Positions 7,631-15,215 of a DNA stretch of 44,763 nt are shown here, in pieces. The notes under the pieces are model-generated. The model saw only the letters and a program-made list of their open reading frames with translations, searched no databases and had not been told where the DNA came from. The stretch's first letter is position 1. Each line of letters starts with the position of its first letter. Origin of the DNA: a virus; the IMG/VR virus record IMGVR_UViG_3300036859_000370, positions 1 through 44,763 of that record; one strand, 5' to 3'. The translations under genes and the position numbers were made by a program.

Positions 7631-7697
7631 CTTCCCCTTCCTGCAATCTCTCCCCCTCCCTCCTCTCGTGACTCCTGTGAGGAGGGTGGGCGAGGGA

Positions 7698-8102
7698 CTA
7701 CGGACGGTCTCCATGCGGTAGATAGCCATCGATGCCGATGGCGTAAACCGCCGGCTCATCAGCGCATACGATCATTAGATGGATATCGCCCGTGGGTCGC
7801 TGGATCAGACTGGCATGATATCCAGGCCGCTCCCAGTTGTGGGAATCGCTCTCTACTGGGACGTATCCCGCGTTGCGTAGGTCCTCGGGACCTATCCCGC
7901 CTCGAACCCAAGCCCCATATGTCCTGCCGTCTGATGTCTCAGCGTACATTTCGGCCTCGGCAATGGCAGGGGTGCCACGCCATTCTTTCGGCGCACAAGC
8001 CCGACACCACGCCGTGATCAATCGCCCACTGGCGAGGTCCTCCATATCCTCTGGGGACAGAGGGTATTCCGCTCCGCAGTTCTCGCAGGAGTATGTCTCC
8101 AT
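7698..8102 (-). CDS. Zinc-ribbon protein, first gene behind the moron promoter
   Basis: A 134-residue protein with AAAGGAG ten bases before ATG 8102. The N-terminus has YSCENCGAEYPLSPEDMEDL followed by AWCRACAPKEW, a CxxC...CxxC zinc ribbon. The remainder is an alpha/beta domain of unknown type (YAETSDGRTYGAWVRGGIGP, SLIQRPTGDIHLMIVCADEP). It is the first gene downstream of a consensus promoter inserted between head genes, the arrangement of a moron. Function unknown. Confidence 0.65.
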   Translation of the reverse strand: METYSCENCGAEYPLSPEDMEDLASGRLITAWCRACAPKEWRGTPAIAEAEMYAETSDGRTYGAWVRGGIGPEDLRNAGYVPVESDSHNWERPGYHASLIQRPTGDIHLMIVCADEPAVYAIGIDGYLPHGDRP

Positions 8103-8148
8103 CGTCGGTTCTCCTTTTTGGGATCTGTTCGTTACGTTTCATACCAAT

Positions 8149-8176
8149 ATTATACCACGAGTGGCAGGAATGTCAA
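8149..8176 (-). promoter_or_regulatory. Consensus sigma70 promoter of the moron block
   Basis: Minus-strand TTGACA (8176-8171), a 16-base spacer and TATAAT (8154-8149) match both consensus boxes exactly. The predicted start lies about 40 bases before ATG 8102. It can be used by unmodified host RNA polymerase, so the following genes could be expressed from the prophage. Confidence 0.8.
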
Positions 8177-8244
8177 GGGGAGGGTGGAAATATTTTTCGG
8201 GGGGCGTGAGGGGAAGTTAGATCAGGGCGTGCGCTGGAATAGCT

Positions 8245-8340
8245 CTAATCGACGTAGCAGTGCGCGGCGCAATAGCACTCAACGGCATCGCTGAACATTG
8301 CACCTTTCCCGATTAGCTCGAGCAAGCTACGGCGCGTCAT
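8245..8340 (-). CDS. 31-residue peptide gene
   Basis: ATG 8340 is preceded by AGGAGGGGTTTAG, a strong ribosome binding site, and the frame MTRRSLLELIGKGAMF and following ends at TAG 8247-8245. The C-terminal part contains three Cys residues (VECYCAAHCYVD). It follows directly on the stop of the 86-residue gene. The same CAGGAGGGGTTTA block occurs near the end of the portal gene before the 86-residue gene. Probably translated; role unknown. Confidence 0.5.
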   Translation of the reverse strand: MTRRSLLELIGKGAMFSDAVECYCAAHCYVD

Positions 8341-8601
8341 CTAAACCCCTCCTGAATCAACGCTACGCATTTGTCCGGGCTCAGTTCCGTACGTGCATTG
8401 CGGCCGGTTCAGGCACTTGTCGCATCCGTCGAGAATTACCAGCTGACCATACAGGATTTCGATTATGGTTTCGCCCCTATCAACGTCCACTATGAACTTA
8501 CGTTCACCGCAATCTGCATACCGTACATGGCGATCCTTAAAGTGAAACACTGGACCCGTTGCATTTGCCATTGCCATCTGATTAAGTTCCTGAGCGTTCA
8601 C
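8341..8601 (-). CDS. Hypothetical Cys-containing protein after the portal
   Basis: An 86-residue protein starting at GTG 8601, overlapping the portal stop by 4 bases (GTGA). It has the run YADCGERKFIVDVDRGETII and a Cys-rich C-terminus (GCDKCLNRPQCTYG) that may bind metal. AGGAGGGG lies upstream inside the portal gene. No family recognised. Confidence 0.6.
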   Translation of the reverse strand: MNAQELNQMAMANATGPVFHFKDRHVRYADCGERKFIVDVDRGETIIEILYGQLVILDGCDKCLNRPQCTYGTEPGQMRSVDSGGV

Positions 8602-10769
8602 TTAAACCCCTCCTGTATCAGATCAATCCCCTGCCTCTTCTGCGCATCGCTGATCCGCGTATACATTTCACCCTCGATCACCGGGACCAGCGTTGACCGG
8701 CAATTGAAGTGATTGGGGGGGGTAACCTGGTCTAATGCCGGGTCGCCGATCTCGAAGACCTTGCCATCCAGCGCACGGCAGATGTCGGTTGTGCGCTCAT
8801 CCAGTATCGCACTGTACTCCACCGCCTTGACGAATCCCTCCAGGTCGGGATCGCGAAACGTCTGCAGCCGTCCCGCGTTGAATGCTTCGTTGGAGTTCGT
8901 CCTGATCACCGTCTCAAGGCGCGTAGCCGTCGATACTTCACCGTCAACCAGCTCACCGGTTTCGAAGTACGGGGTAAACGCCCGCTGAATCTCGTAGATC
9001 GTATCGCGAGTGGACTTGCCCATCTTCATTGCATTGAACAAGATCTGTTTTACATCCTTCAAGATCCGGCCAGATTCAACGCCCGTTAGCATTATCGCCT
9101 TCCGCTCGAAGAACTCCAGCGCCTCTTTCGGTAATAGCGGCTGAAACGATTGGAAGTTGGCACGCTTTAAGTCGCGCCGCGCTGTCCGCTGGCCGCGTTC
9201 ATACTGTGATCGCAGGAAATCTTTGAACGATGTATGCAGGTCGCCTTTGTATCGCAGATCAAGCTTGTCGATTTCGCTTATACGTTTCTCTTGGATGATT
9301 TGGCGTTTGGCGATGTTCGAAATCAGTGAATCCCGGATCTTGCGCACGATAGCCGATGCAGTGACTACAGCCTTCGCTTCCGACATATCCAACTCTTCCG
9401 CAATGGCGAACCAATCCACCTTTTGCTCATGTGCATTCGGCTCGCGCGACAGCTTGCGTGCAAACTTGCGCGGATTGTCGTCCTCGTCCTGGTCCTCGTC
9501 TTCGTCCTCGTCTTCTTCAACCTTTGGCATCTCGCGCGGCTCACCTGGGGGGGGGAACGATATCAATTCGCGTATATGTATCTCGTCGTCATCGGTTGCC
9601 CGCACAGTGCCATTAGCAACGCCGTCGTAGAACAGCTTCACGTTGCCCTGCGAATCTTCGAAGCTCACGTCATTGATATTGAACTTCGGCAGCTTGTTCA
9701 CGGTGAAATTCCAGCGTACAAGTTCCGGGATCACCTGCTCATTGAATCCTGCTTCGCTGTCCTGCACTACGAGCAGGATTACCGGCAAGAACCCGCGCGC
9801 CTGGACTTCGCCTAACGCTCGTGATCCGCGATCGCCGCGGTTCGACAACCCGGTCATTTCGGGAAAACCGAACGCGCGCGCTATGCGTGACTCGTGGCGT
9901 TCAATGGCCCGGTCAAATGCACGCTCGCCGTTGCCGGCAATCTCCATGAATTCGATCACGAGCTCCTCGGGTATGGTAATGGCTGTTGATGCCTGGATGG
10001 ATTCAATGATTGCTTTGAGCTTATCCTGCTCAGGCTTCGTGAATGACCGCGGGTATTTGCCCGTGACGGTCGGTATCCCGAAGCGCTCAAGGTACATGTT
10101 CCAGAACCGGGTTATCTGCGTGATCGCAAAGTACGGTTCATGCACGGCGCGGAGATCAGACGTACCATACGGATTATCGAATTCGCTCTGGTATGCGTAG
10201 TGGAGGAACTTCCAGCGCGGCATTGCCTTTTGTGGGTTTAGCTGATAGATACCGTCGTCGCGCAACGTTCCATCTTCATTCGTGCGCAGCTCGAAGTTTT
10301 CCGGGTCGCGCGTTGCCAGCCGCGTCAGTCCGATCTTTCCGCGCCAGGGATCTTCTTCGATGATGCCGTACACCTTCTCCGACACTGAAAACCCAAAGTC
10401 GAGCGCGGACAGGAGTTCCCACAGCGTCATCGAAAACGACCCGCGCAGCTTAGTCAGATTCCACGTGATGAATTCAGCGACTTGCGTATCAGCTGGTGAC
10501 TCCGACGCCGGATCAACACGCCATCCTGCGCTGATGACATCCATTTTCTTCTGTTGCAGGAACGGTTTCACCGATGTGTGGTTGCGCATCTTCTTGTATT
10601 CGGACATGCCCTTGCGCCTGATCACATCATCGGGGTTTTGCCATGAGTAGTAGCTCATGCCCGCCGTGGCGCTGCGGTTGGATGACGACAGCGTTACGTC
10701 AAGGGGGGGCGTGGGGGGGGATTCGGTCGTAGCTCCAAAGTATTGGCGAACCCGATCAAACAGACGCAT
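8598..10769 (-). CDS. Portal protein fused to Mu F-like head morphogenesis protein
   Basis: A 723-residue fusion. Residues ~40-410 resemble DUF935/Mu gp29-type portals (VKPFLQQKKMDVISAGWRV, RWKFLHYAYQSEFDNPYG, MTGLSNRGDRGSRALGEVQA). A strongly acidic linker (EVEEDED-type run near residue 430) follows. Residues ~470-720 form a helical domain ending in the Mu F-like signature EYSAILDERTTDICRALDGK ... TPPNHFNCRSTLVPV. In Mu these are two genes (portal gp29 and gp30/F). The fused protein would form the dodecameric portal vertex with its minor head domain attached. It overlaps terminase by 14 bases. Confidence 0.93.
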   Translation of the reverse strand: MRLFDRVRQYFGATTESPPTPPLDVTLSSSNRSATAGMSYYSWQNPDDVIRRKGMSEYKKMRNHTSVKPFLQQKKMDVISAGWRVDPASESPADTQVAEFITWNLTKLRGSFSMTLWELLSALDFGFSVSEKVYGIIEEDPWRGKIGLTRLATRDPENFELRTNEDGTLRDDGIYQLNPQKAMPRWKFLHYAYQSEFDNPYGTSDLRAVHEPYFAITQITRFWNMYLERFGIPTVTGKYPRSFTKPEQDKLKAIIESIQASTAITIPEELVIEFMEIAGNGERAFDRAIERHESRIARAFGFPEMTGLSNRGDRGSRALGEVQARGFLPVILLVVQDSEAGFNEQVIPELVRWNFTVNKLPKFNINDVSFEDSQGNVKLFYDGVANGTVRATDDDEIHIRELISFPPPGEPREMPKVEEDEDEDEDQDEDDNPRKFARKLSREPNAHEQKVDWFAIAEELDMSEAKAVVTASAIVRKIRDSLISNIAKRQIIQEKRISEIDKLDLRYKGDLHTSFKDFLRSQYERGQRTARRDLKRANFQSFQPLLPKEALEFFERKAIMLTGVESGRILKDVKQILFNAMKMGKSTRDTIYEIQRAFTPYFETGELVDGEVSTATRLETVIRTNSNEAFNAGRLQTFRDPDLEGFVKAVEYSAILDERTTDICRALDGKVFEIGDPALDQVTPPNHFNCRSTLVPVIEGEMYTRISDAQKRQGIDLIQEGFK

Positions 10770-12036
10770 ACGATTCCCTCCTGCCGCTCACATGAATGCT
10801 ATCGAGCCAGTCGCCACTCGACACGCGCGCCTCGGTCCATGCCATCGCAAGCGCCATCACACAATCGTCGTGCATTCCCTCCGGTGCTCCGTATCTCATG
10901 CGCCCCGTCGGTAATCGTTCCATCTCGAACGCTTGCAGCTCGCCAATCAGAATAGGGTCCGGCAGAATCTTAACCGTTGACCGCTCGAACGCGAGAGACA
11001 GCTCTTCGATAACCGCGCCCTTGCTCGCCTGCGTAGTGACAAATGGTCTGACCGGCAATTCGTCGCGTTGCAACTGCTCAATCAATGGATCACCCATTGC
11101 GTTCTGCTCAGCCACGATAACCGACCGGCGAAAACGTTGCCAGATTTCCTTAAGTCTCCGCAGCTGTACGGCATAATCGATCTGATTGAAGCGATCCATG
11201 TAGACCATCTCGCCGGAGAGTACGTCGATAACCACGATCGCAGTAAAGTCGTTGTATTTGCCCCAGTCAACGCCGATCGCGTAACTGCGGCCGTCGATAC
11301 CCTGGCGAAGCTCCCGCGCGGTAGCCGCCTCGAGGACGCGACGGAATACCCCCCCCGCATCATCAACAAACTCTGCAAGGAACTCCTGCTCGAACACGCG
11401 CCGCGAGAGAGTTTGGAATAGGTGTTCTGCTTCAGTGAACGAGAAATCGGGGTTCTCGAGCGGATGCGGCGCACGCACGAGCCGATCATCCTCAATGCGC
11501 ACACCAAGCGTTGGCGTCTGCCATGACTCGGATTCGGCATCGTCTTTAGCTTGCATCCACTCACGCCAAAACCAGTTATGCCCGCATGGTGTACCGAACA
11601 AAAACGCCCAGCCGTTTGTGTCCGAAAGCATTGGGCGGAGCACATTACTCCACGCGGCAGGCTTGACATATCCGGCTTCATCGACAATCACACCGTCGGC
11701 CGTGAATCCACGCGCATTGTCCGGGTTGTCCACAGTGATGTATCGTATGCTCCCCCCTGTCGGTGAGACTGCAAGCATCTCACCGCGTCGAAACTCGAAT
11801 ACCCCCCCCGCTGCGTGATTCGCTTCATGCCATCCGATCCCGGTTTGCTTGTAGGTCGGCGCCGCCCATATCACGTTTTGCCTCTGGACAGCCGCTTCAA
11901 CCGCGATCGGCATCCCCATTGTCGTTTTCCGCCAGCGCCTCCCTGCACTCAACCACTTGAACCGTGCCTTCGAGCGCATGACTGCCATTTGTCCCGGATG
12001 CGGATAGGGCAAACGAATCTCGCCAATCGTGGACAT
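10756..12036 (-). CDS. terL: Terminase large subunit
   Basis: A 426-residue packaging ATPase/nuclease. Residues 30-39 (SAGRRWRKTT) form the Walker A region, VIVDEA (116-121) Walker B, and LFGTP (146-150) the coupling motif. The RNase H-like nuclease shows D257 (GVDWGKYNDFT), E310 (VIVAEQNAMG) and D390/D391 (MHDDCVMALAMAW). The start at 12036 is kept because the LPYPHPGQ adenine-binding-type motif lies before Walker A. GGGAG is 13 bases upstream. The N-terminus overlaps the small terminase by 140 bases in another frame. Confidence 0.95.
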   Translation of the reverse strand: MSTIGEIRLPYPHPGQMAVMRSKARFKWLSAGRRWRKTTMGMPIAVEAAVQRQNVIWAAPTYKQTGIGWHEANHAAGGVFEFRRGEMLAVSPTGGSIRYITVDNPDNARGFTADGVIVDEAGYVKPAAWSNVLRPMLSDTNGWAFLFGTPCGHNWFWREWMQAKDDAESESWQTPTLGVRIEDDRLVRAPHPLENPDFSFTEAEHLFQTLSRRVFEQEFLAEFVDDAGGVFRRVLEAATARELRQGIDGRSYAIGVDWGKYNDFTAIVVIDVLSGEMVYMDRFNQIDYAVQLRRLKEIWQRFRRSVIVAEQNAMGDPLIEQLQRDELPVRPFVTTQASKGAVIEELSLAFERSTVKILPDPILIGELQAFEMERLPTGRMRYGAPEGMHDDCVMALAMAWTEARVSSGDWLDSIHVSGRRESYASV

Positions 12037-12439
12037 GTCGGATAACTAACTCCCTGCCGTCTGGGCCGGAATGTTCGACCTTGTTCTTGAGTGCATACCG
12101 GTCAGGATACAGACGCTCCAATTTCCAGGCAGCAGCCTGCCAAATTGTTTCGGCGGCTTTGTCGATGCGGTCGAGGTCGTTAATCTCCGCTTCCGCAATA
12201 GCCCGTTCGAGTCGCTCGCTAAACGCAACGAAGATCGACTCATCATCGTTGAACGGTTCTCCACGCTCGCGCCGTTCTGTCTCGCGCGCCCCTCGCTGTA
12301 ACCATTCATAGAACGAGTCGCGATGAATACCCGCCGCTTTCGCTGCTGTCTCCACTTGAGCGCCAATAGCGATGTAGGTCAACAGCGTCTGCTGCCGTTT
12401 GGGTGTTAGTTTGGTCGGCTTACCGACTTTGCGGGCCAT
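11897..12439 (-). CDS. terS: Terminase small subunit
   Basis: A 180-residue protein. Residues ~10-52 form an HTH (RQQTLLTYIAIGAQVETAAK then AGIHRDSFYEWLQRG) as in small terminases that recognise the packaging site. The middle helices (FSERLERAIAEAEINDLDRI) fit the oligomerisation core. WKLERLYPDRYALKNKVEHS is a motif I associate with the C-terminal part of many phage small terminases. The C-terminal ~47 residues overlap terL in another frame. No Shine-Dalgarno sequence is evident, so translation may be coupled to the preceding Arg/Gly-rich gene. Confidence 0.87.
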   Translation of the reverse strand: MARKVGKPTKLTPKRQQTLLTYIAIGAQVETAAKAAGIHRDSFYEWLQRGARETERRERGEPFNDDESIFVAFSERLERAIAEAEINDLDRIDKAAETIWQAAAWKLERLYPDRYALKNKVEHSGPDGRELVIRHVHDWRDSFALSASGTNGSHALEGTVQVVECREALAENDNGDADRG

Positions 12440-12447
12440 GACTCATT

Positions 12448-12606
12448 TTAGGTCGCAGCAGCTCGACCGCGACCACCACGGGCCGTGCGCCGTGCTCCAC
12501 CACGACGGCCCGCCCCCCCTCGCGTAGCAGCGCGCGGTCGTGTCGTCGCCCGCGCTCGTCGCACCCGTCGTCCACCACGTCCGCCACCTGTATTTGCTGA
12601 GCCCAT
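12448..12606 (-). CDS. Arg/Gly-rich 52-residue basic protein
   Basis: ATG 12606 follows AAAGGAGAAGTGACA, a clear ribosome binding site. The product contains about 16 Arg in 52 residues in RGG/GGR-like clusters (TGGGRGGRRVRRARATTRPR). Longer upstream starts give no better sequence. It ends eight bases before the small terminase. Such a peptide should bind nucleic acid and may assist packaging or compaction; this is inference. Its GC content is clearly above that of the flanking genes. Confidence 0.55.
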   Translation of the reverse strand: MGSANTGGGRGGRRVRRARATTRPRAATRGGAGRRGGARRTARGGRGRAAAT

Positions 12607-12608
12607 TG

Positions 12609-12929
12609 TCACTTCTCCTTTCGATTTTTGAAATAGCTGACAGGGAGTGCAACTCCCTCCGTACGCGCTATCGCATTGCCATCCAGGTAACACTTCGATT
12701 CATCAAGCATATTATCCCAACCCATCGCAGTAATGAAAGCATCGCATTGATCTTGTGATGAAAACACGATGGGGATGTAATAGGACATCGACACCTTCTC
12801 TTCCACGGCTTTGCGAATCTGCATTATCGTGGAGTCGGTGATCTCTTTGTGAGCAGCCTCTAACGATGCCCCCCCCTCGTGCTTCACCTTGCGACGGTTG
12901 CGGATTCTTTGTTCAAGCGATACTGGCAT
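12609..12929 (-). CDS. Companion protein of the PP-loop enzyme, unknown
   Basis: A 106-residue protein beginning MPVSLEQRIRNRRKVKHEGG, overlapping the PP-loop gene stop by 17 bases. It has a basic N-terminal helix, a middle SYYIPIVFSSQDQCDAFITA that looks like a small alpha/beta domain, and a C-terminus with DESKCYLDGNAIARTEGVAL. Tight coupling to the PAPS-reductase-like gene suggests that the two act together. I do not recognise the family. Confidence 0.68.
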   Translation of the reverse strand: MPVSLEQRIRNRRKVKHEGGASLEAAHKEITDSTIMQIRKAVEEKVSMSYYIPIVFSSQDQCDAFITAMGWDNMLDESKCYLDGNAIARTEGVALPVSYFKNRKEK

Positions 12930-13644
12930 GTCGAGTCACCTCCTGACGGGCATAGCACAGGTCCACCAATGGAAACCAGTCTTTTATCGTTGCGTAATCA
13001 TCTGGTCGCATCACTTTGATTGGCGTTAGAAAGCGCTCATCAACGCCATCGAATGATCGGCCAAACCAGGAATAATCTATCGGCAGTTTCAATCCCGCGT
13101 CTGCGATGCAGCGATAGACTTCATCGTTAGTCATATCGAACACCGGCGTAAAGGTACACTGACCACGCGAGATCGGCCCATGCCGCGCCAGCCCAATTCG
13201 TCGCATCATGCTATCTCCAGCGCGCACGCCATGCGCACACCACGGAATACGCATTCCGTGCTCATCAGCCAGTTTGCGATTGATCTGCATATAGTTCGTG
13301 CGCGGCAAGTCCATAGCCTCGATGATTCGTATTCGCTCCGGCGTCTGATAGCCACACGTTTTCAGCCAGTGCCAGAAGTTAGGATGCATGACCCGGTGGA
13401 TGTGCGTCTCGAATTTGTCCTCGAAGTACAACAGGGATTCCTCCACAAAGCGCAAACCCGGGATGAGCAACATGTGAAAGGGAATCACCTTGAATCCGTA
13501 ATCGCGAAGAACGATCCAAGACGCGAGAGAGTCTTTGCCACGACTGAATGAAAGCAGAACCGTATCAGTCAGGGACTTGATGTGCGCCAACACATCGGCG
13601 CGGGTCGCCAGTTTTTCAGTTGTCGGAATATTGCTCACGATCAT
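12913..13644 (-). CDS. PP-loop/PAPS-reductase-like enzyme
   Basis: A 243-residue protein. SFSRGKDSL at residues ~32-40 is the PP-loop (S-x-x-G-x-D-S) of adenine nucleotide alpha hydrolases. RIPWCAHGVRAGD and the later block CTFTPVFDMTNDEVYRCIAD match the substrate region of the PAPS reductase/DndC-like superfamily. These enzymes activate a substrate with ATP for sulfur transfer or reduction. In phages they often occur beside small partner genes, and roles in DNA or RNA modification or redox have been suggested. Here it lies between a membrane protein and the 106-residue companion, with its start overlapping the upstream stop (TGATG). Confidence 0.88.
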   Translation of the reverse strand: MIVSNIPTTEKLATRADVLAHIKSLTDTVLLSFSRGKDSLASWIVLRDYGFKVIPFHMLLIPGLRFVEESLLYFEDKFETHIHRVMHPNFWHWLKTCGYQTPERIRIIEAMDLPRTNYMQINRKLADEHGMRIPWCAHGVRAGDSMMRRIGLARHGPISRGQCTFTPVFDMTNDEVYRCIADAGLKLPIDYSWFGRSFDGVDERFLTPIKVMRPDDYATIKDWFPLVDLCYARQEVTRHASIA

Positions 13645-13868
13645 CAGCGTAATTCTCCTTGACTGGGCCGCGACTGCACAAGCCCGCCCATTGGATTCAG
13701 ACGACGGTTCATCAGCTGCGACACATCACCTTCGAACATGTCGAGAAATTTATCCACTCTGCGTTGTAGTTCTATCTCCCTGCGTCTACCTGGACCCACA
13801 ACAAATCCGGCCATGAGTGCAACCCCAAGCAGCGTGCCAAGGGTGAAGCCGAACAATAATTCAACCAT
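13644..13868 (-). CDS. Small single-TM protein
   Basis: A 74-residue protein with one membrane span at residues ~2-26 (LLFGFTLGTLLGVALMAGFV) followed by a basic, helical soluble part (RRREIELQRRVDKFLDMFEG). The start overlaps the end of the receiver gene by 8 bases. It may be a membrane-anchored partner of the neighbouring receiver or part of lysis; neither is shown. Confidence 0.65.
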   Translation of the reverse strand: MVELLFGFTLGTLLGVALMAGFVVGPGRRREIELQRRVDKFLDMFEGDVSQLMNRRLNPMGGLVQSRPSQGELR

Positions 13869-14295
13869 TCGATATCGATTGTCGCGCCTCCTGGATTTTC
13901 GCGCGCTGCGATTCCTGCCATTCGATGATGTGCTGATGCTGCGCGATTGCGCGTTTGATTTCGGTCATGATCTGCTGAGGTCCTATTTCGCCTTTCATCA
14001 GGATGCCGGAAATCCCATAAACCGGCATGGCTTTGATTACGTCGTCCTCGACGAGGCCCGAGTATAGCAGGATCGGGATGCGGGTTTCGATTGCTCGGAC
14101 CTGCTCGATGGTTTTGATTCCCTTGCTGTCGTCCACGTTCAGGTCAAGAACAACCAAATCAAAACCGTTATCGTTGATCTCGTTTGCGCTGTCCTTGATG
14201 CTGGTCGTTCGCACGACTTTGGCATTCAGCGGCTCGATGCAGTCGATGAAAACCTGCGCGTTGATGTCCGAGTCTTCGACCAGTAGAATTTTCAT
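13861..14295 (-). CDS. Stand-alone response-regulator receiver (CheY-like)
   Basis: A 144-residue receiver domain with all key residues: E7/D8 acidic pocket (ILLVEDSDIN), phospho-acceptor D51 (LVVLDLNVDD), switch S79 (PILLYSG) and K101 (GILMKG). After ~residue 115 only a helical tail remains (IAQHQHIIEWQESQRAKIQE), so no DNA-binding output domain exists. Its ATG overlaps the sigma-factor stop by 4 bases (ATGA), so the two are co-translated. Phage-encoded receivers are uncommon. It may control the sigma factor or divert host two-component signalling. Function inferred; fold certain. Confidence 0.93.
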   Translation of the reverse strand: MKILLVEDSDINAQVFIDCIEPLNAKVVRTTSIKDSANEINDNGFDLVVLDLNVDDSKGIKTIEQVRAIETRIPILLYSGLVEDDVIKAMPVYGISGILMKGEIGPQQIMTEIKRAIAQHQHIIEWQESQRAKIQEARQSISNG

Positions 14296-14765
14296 CGTCG
14301 CAGCTTCCGCTTTGCCCGGGACAATGCGTTGTCAACCTGCTTGTAGGTCAACTCCGTCATGATTGCGATTCGCTTCATGCCGACACCCTCGATGAACAGC
14401 ATCATCACGCGCCGCTCGGTCCCGCGCAGTTGGTTGCAGATTGACTCAACCCACAGTTTCGAAACTGTCGCATGTTCTGGCGACGGTTCGGCATCGGCCA
14501 TATCGTATCCGTCGATGTCGACTGTTGCAAGAGCAGTTCGGAGCGGGCGATGCAACGATGCCTGCATCTCGTTGCGGATGCACAGCGACACGAATGCGCG
14601 GAAGGATAAGCCCCGCGCTGGATCATATGTGCGGATGCCGCGGAGCAAACCTATCCTGCCCTCCTGCATCAGGTCGTCTCGGTCGATCCAGGCTGGGCCG
14701 TGGAAACGCTTGACCAGGTGCTGCACAAACGGCTCAAACTCGCCCAGCAATTCTTCTTCTTGCAA
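14292..14765 (-). CDS. Sigma-70 family RNA polymerase sigma factor
   Basis: A 157-residue sigma factor. Region 2 spans ~8-72 (DLMQEGRIGLLRGIRTYDPA, then FRAFVSLCIRNEMQASL) and region 4 spans ~112-157 (LRGTERRVMMLFIEGVGMKR, then MTELTYKQVDNALSRAKRKL). It is a compact two-domain factor that should redirect host polymerase, probably to late promoters. The start is TTG 14765-14763, two bases after the preceding stop, with GAGGAG about 13 bases upstream. It is coupled to the receiver gene, suggesting a regulatory pair ahead of the packaging and head genes. Confidence 0.92.
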   Translation of the reverse strand: MQEEELLGEFEPFVQHLVKRFHGPAWIDRDDLMQEGRIGLLRGIRTYDPARGLSFRAFVSLCIRNEMQASLHRPLRTALATVDIDGYDMADAEPSPEHATVSKLWVESICNQLRGTERRVMMLFIEGVGMKRIAIMTELTYKQVDNALSRAKRKLRR

Positions 14766-14766
14766 C

Positions 14767-15039
14767 TCACTGCTTTGTCTCCTCTTCGTTAGCGACGGTC
14801 GTCTCTTCCGTCAGTGTGACAGATTTCGTTTCACGTGGAACGTCGGTCTTTCTCACCGGCCTAATCGTGACATCGCTGAATGCCTTCAGTGCGTTCACCA
14901 TTCCCAGCAAGCAGGCAAGAACGGCAAGCGGTTTTGTGACCGTTCCCCACACGTTATCGGTTTCGAGGATTGCCATCAGGGGGGGGATGCCGCCGCCGAG
15001 GGCATACAGGATTCCGAGGCCGAGCGTTTTGGCTTTCAC
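14767..15039 (-). CDS. Two-TM membrane protein, holin candidate
   Basis: A 90-residue protein. I chose GTG 15039, which overlaps the upstream stop as GTGA and follows GCAGGGAGAAACC, over ATG 15069. Two membrane segments are visible (LGLGILYALGGGIPPLMAI and PLAVLACLLGMVNALKAF), followed by a charged tail rich in Glu/Lys/Thr. Two spans, a charged C-terminus and position near the CHAP endolysin fit a class II-type holin. Inference from topology. Confidence 0.65.
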   Translation of the reverse strand: MKAKTLGLGILYALGGGIPPLMAILETDNVWGTVTKPLAVLACLLGMVNALKAFSDVTIRPVRKTDVPRETKSVTLTEETTVANEEETKQ

Positions 15040-15215
15040 GGTTTCTCCCTGCGTTCGATCTTCTGGCATACCAGAATCATTTCCGCCAATGCCATGACAC
15101 GGTTCTGATGCGATATGATCGCGTCAAGCTGCGGATACTGTTCGAGTATGGCTTTCGCTTGTTCCAGATGAGCAATGAAGGATTTTATCGCCTCGACAGG
15201 CACTTTTGCTTTCAT
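15036..15215 (-). CDS. 59-residue helical protein of the lysis cluster
   Basis: ATG 15215 overlaps the endolysin stop as ATGA, and the frame ends TGA 15038-15036, overlapping the holin-candidate GTG. The product (MKAKVPVEAIKSFIAHLEQA, then KAILEQYPQLDAIISHQN) is helical with heptad-like spacing and one Cys. There is no clear membrane span. Coupling on both sides makes it very likely real. Function unknown. Confidence 0.7.
   Translation of the reverse strand: MKAKVPVEAIKSFIAHLEQAKAILEQYPQLDAIISHQNRVMALAEMILVCQKIERREKP

Noticed and set aside
11340-11820. Homopolymer assembly errors breaking terminase
   Set aside because: The terL frame is continuous across C8 runs at 11349-11356 and 11802-11809 with all motifs in order, so the run lengths are right.
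12607-12693. Longer N-terminus for the Arg/Gly-rich peptide
   Set aside because: Upstream codons overlap the previous gene and lack a ribosome binding site. ATG 12606 has AAAGGAG at proper distance.
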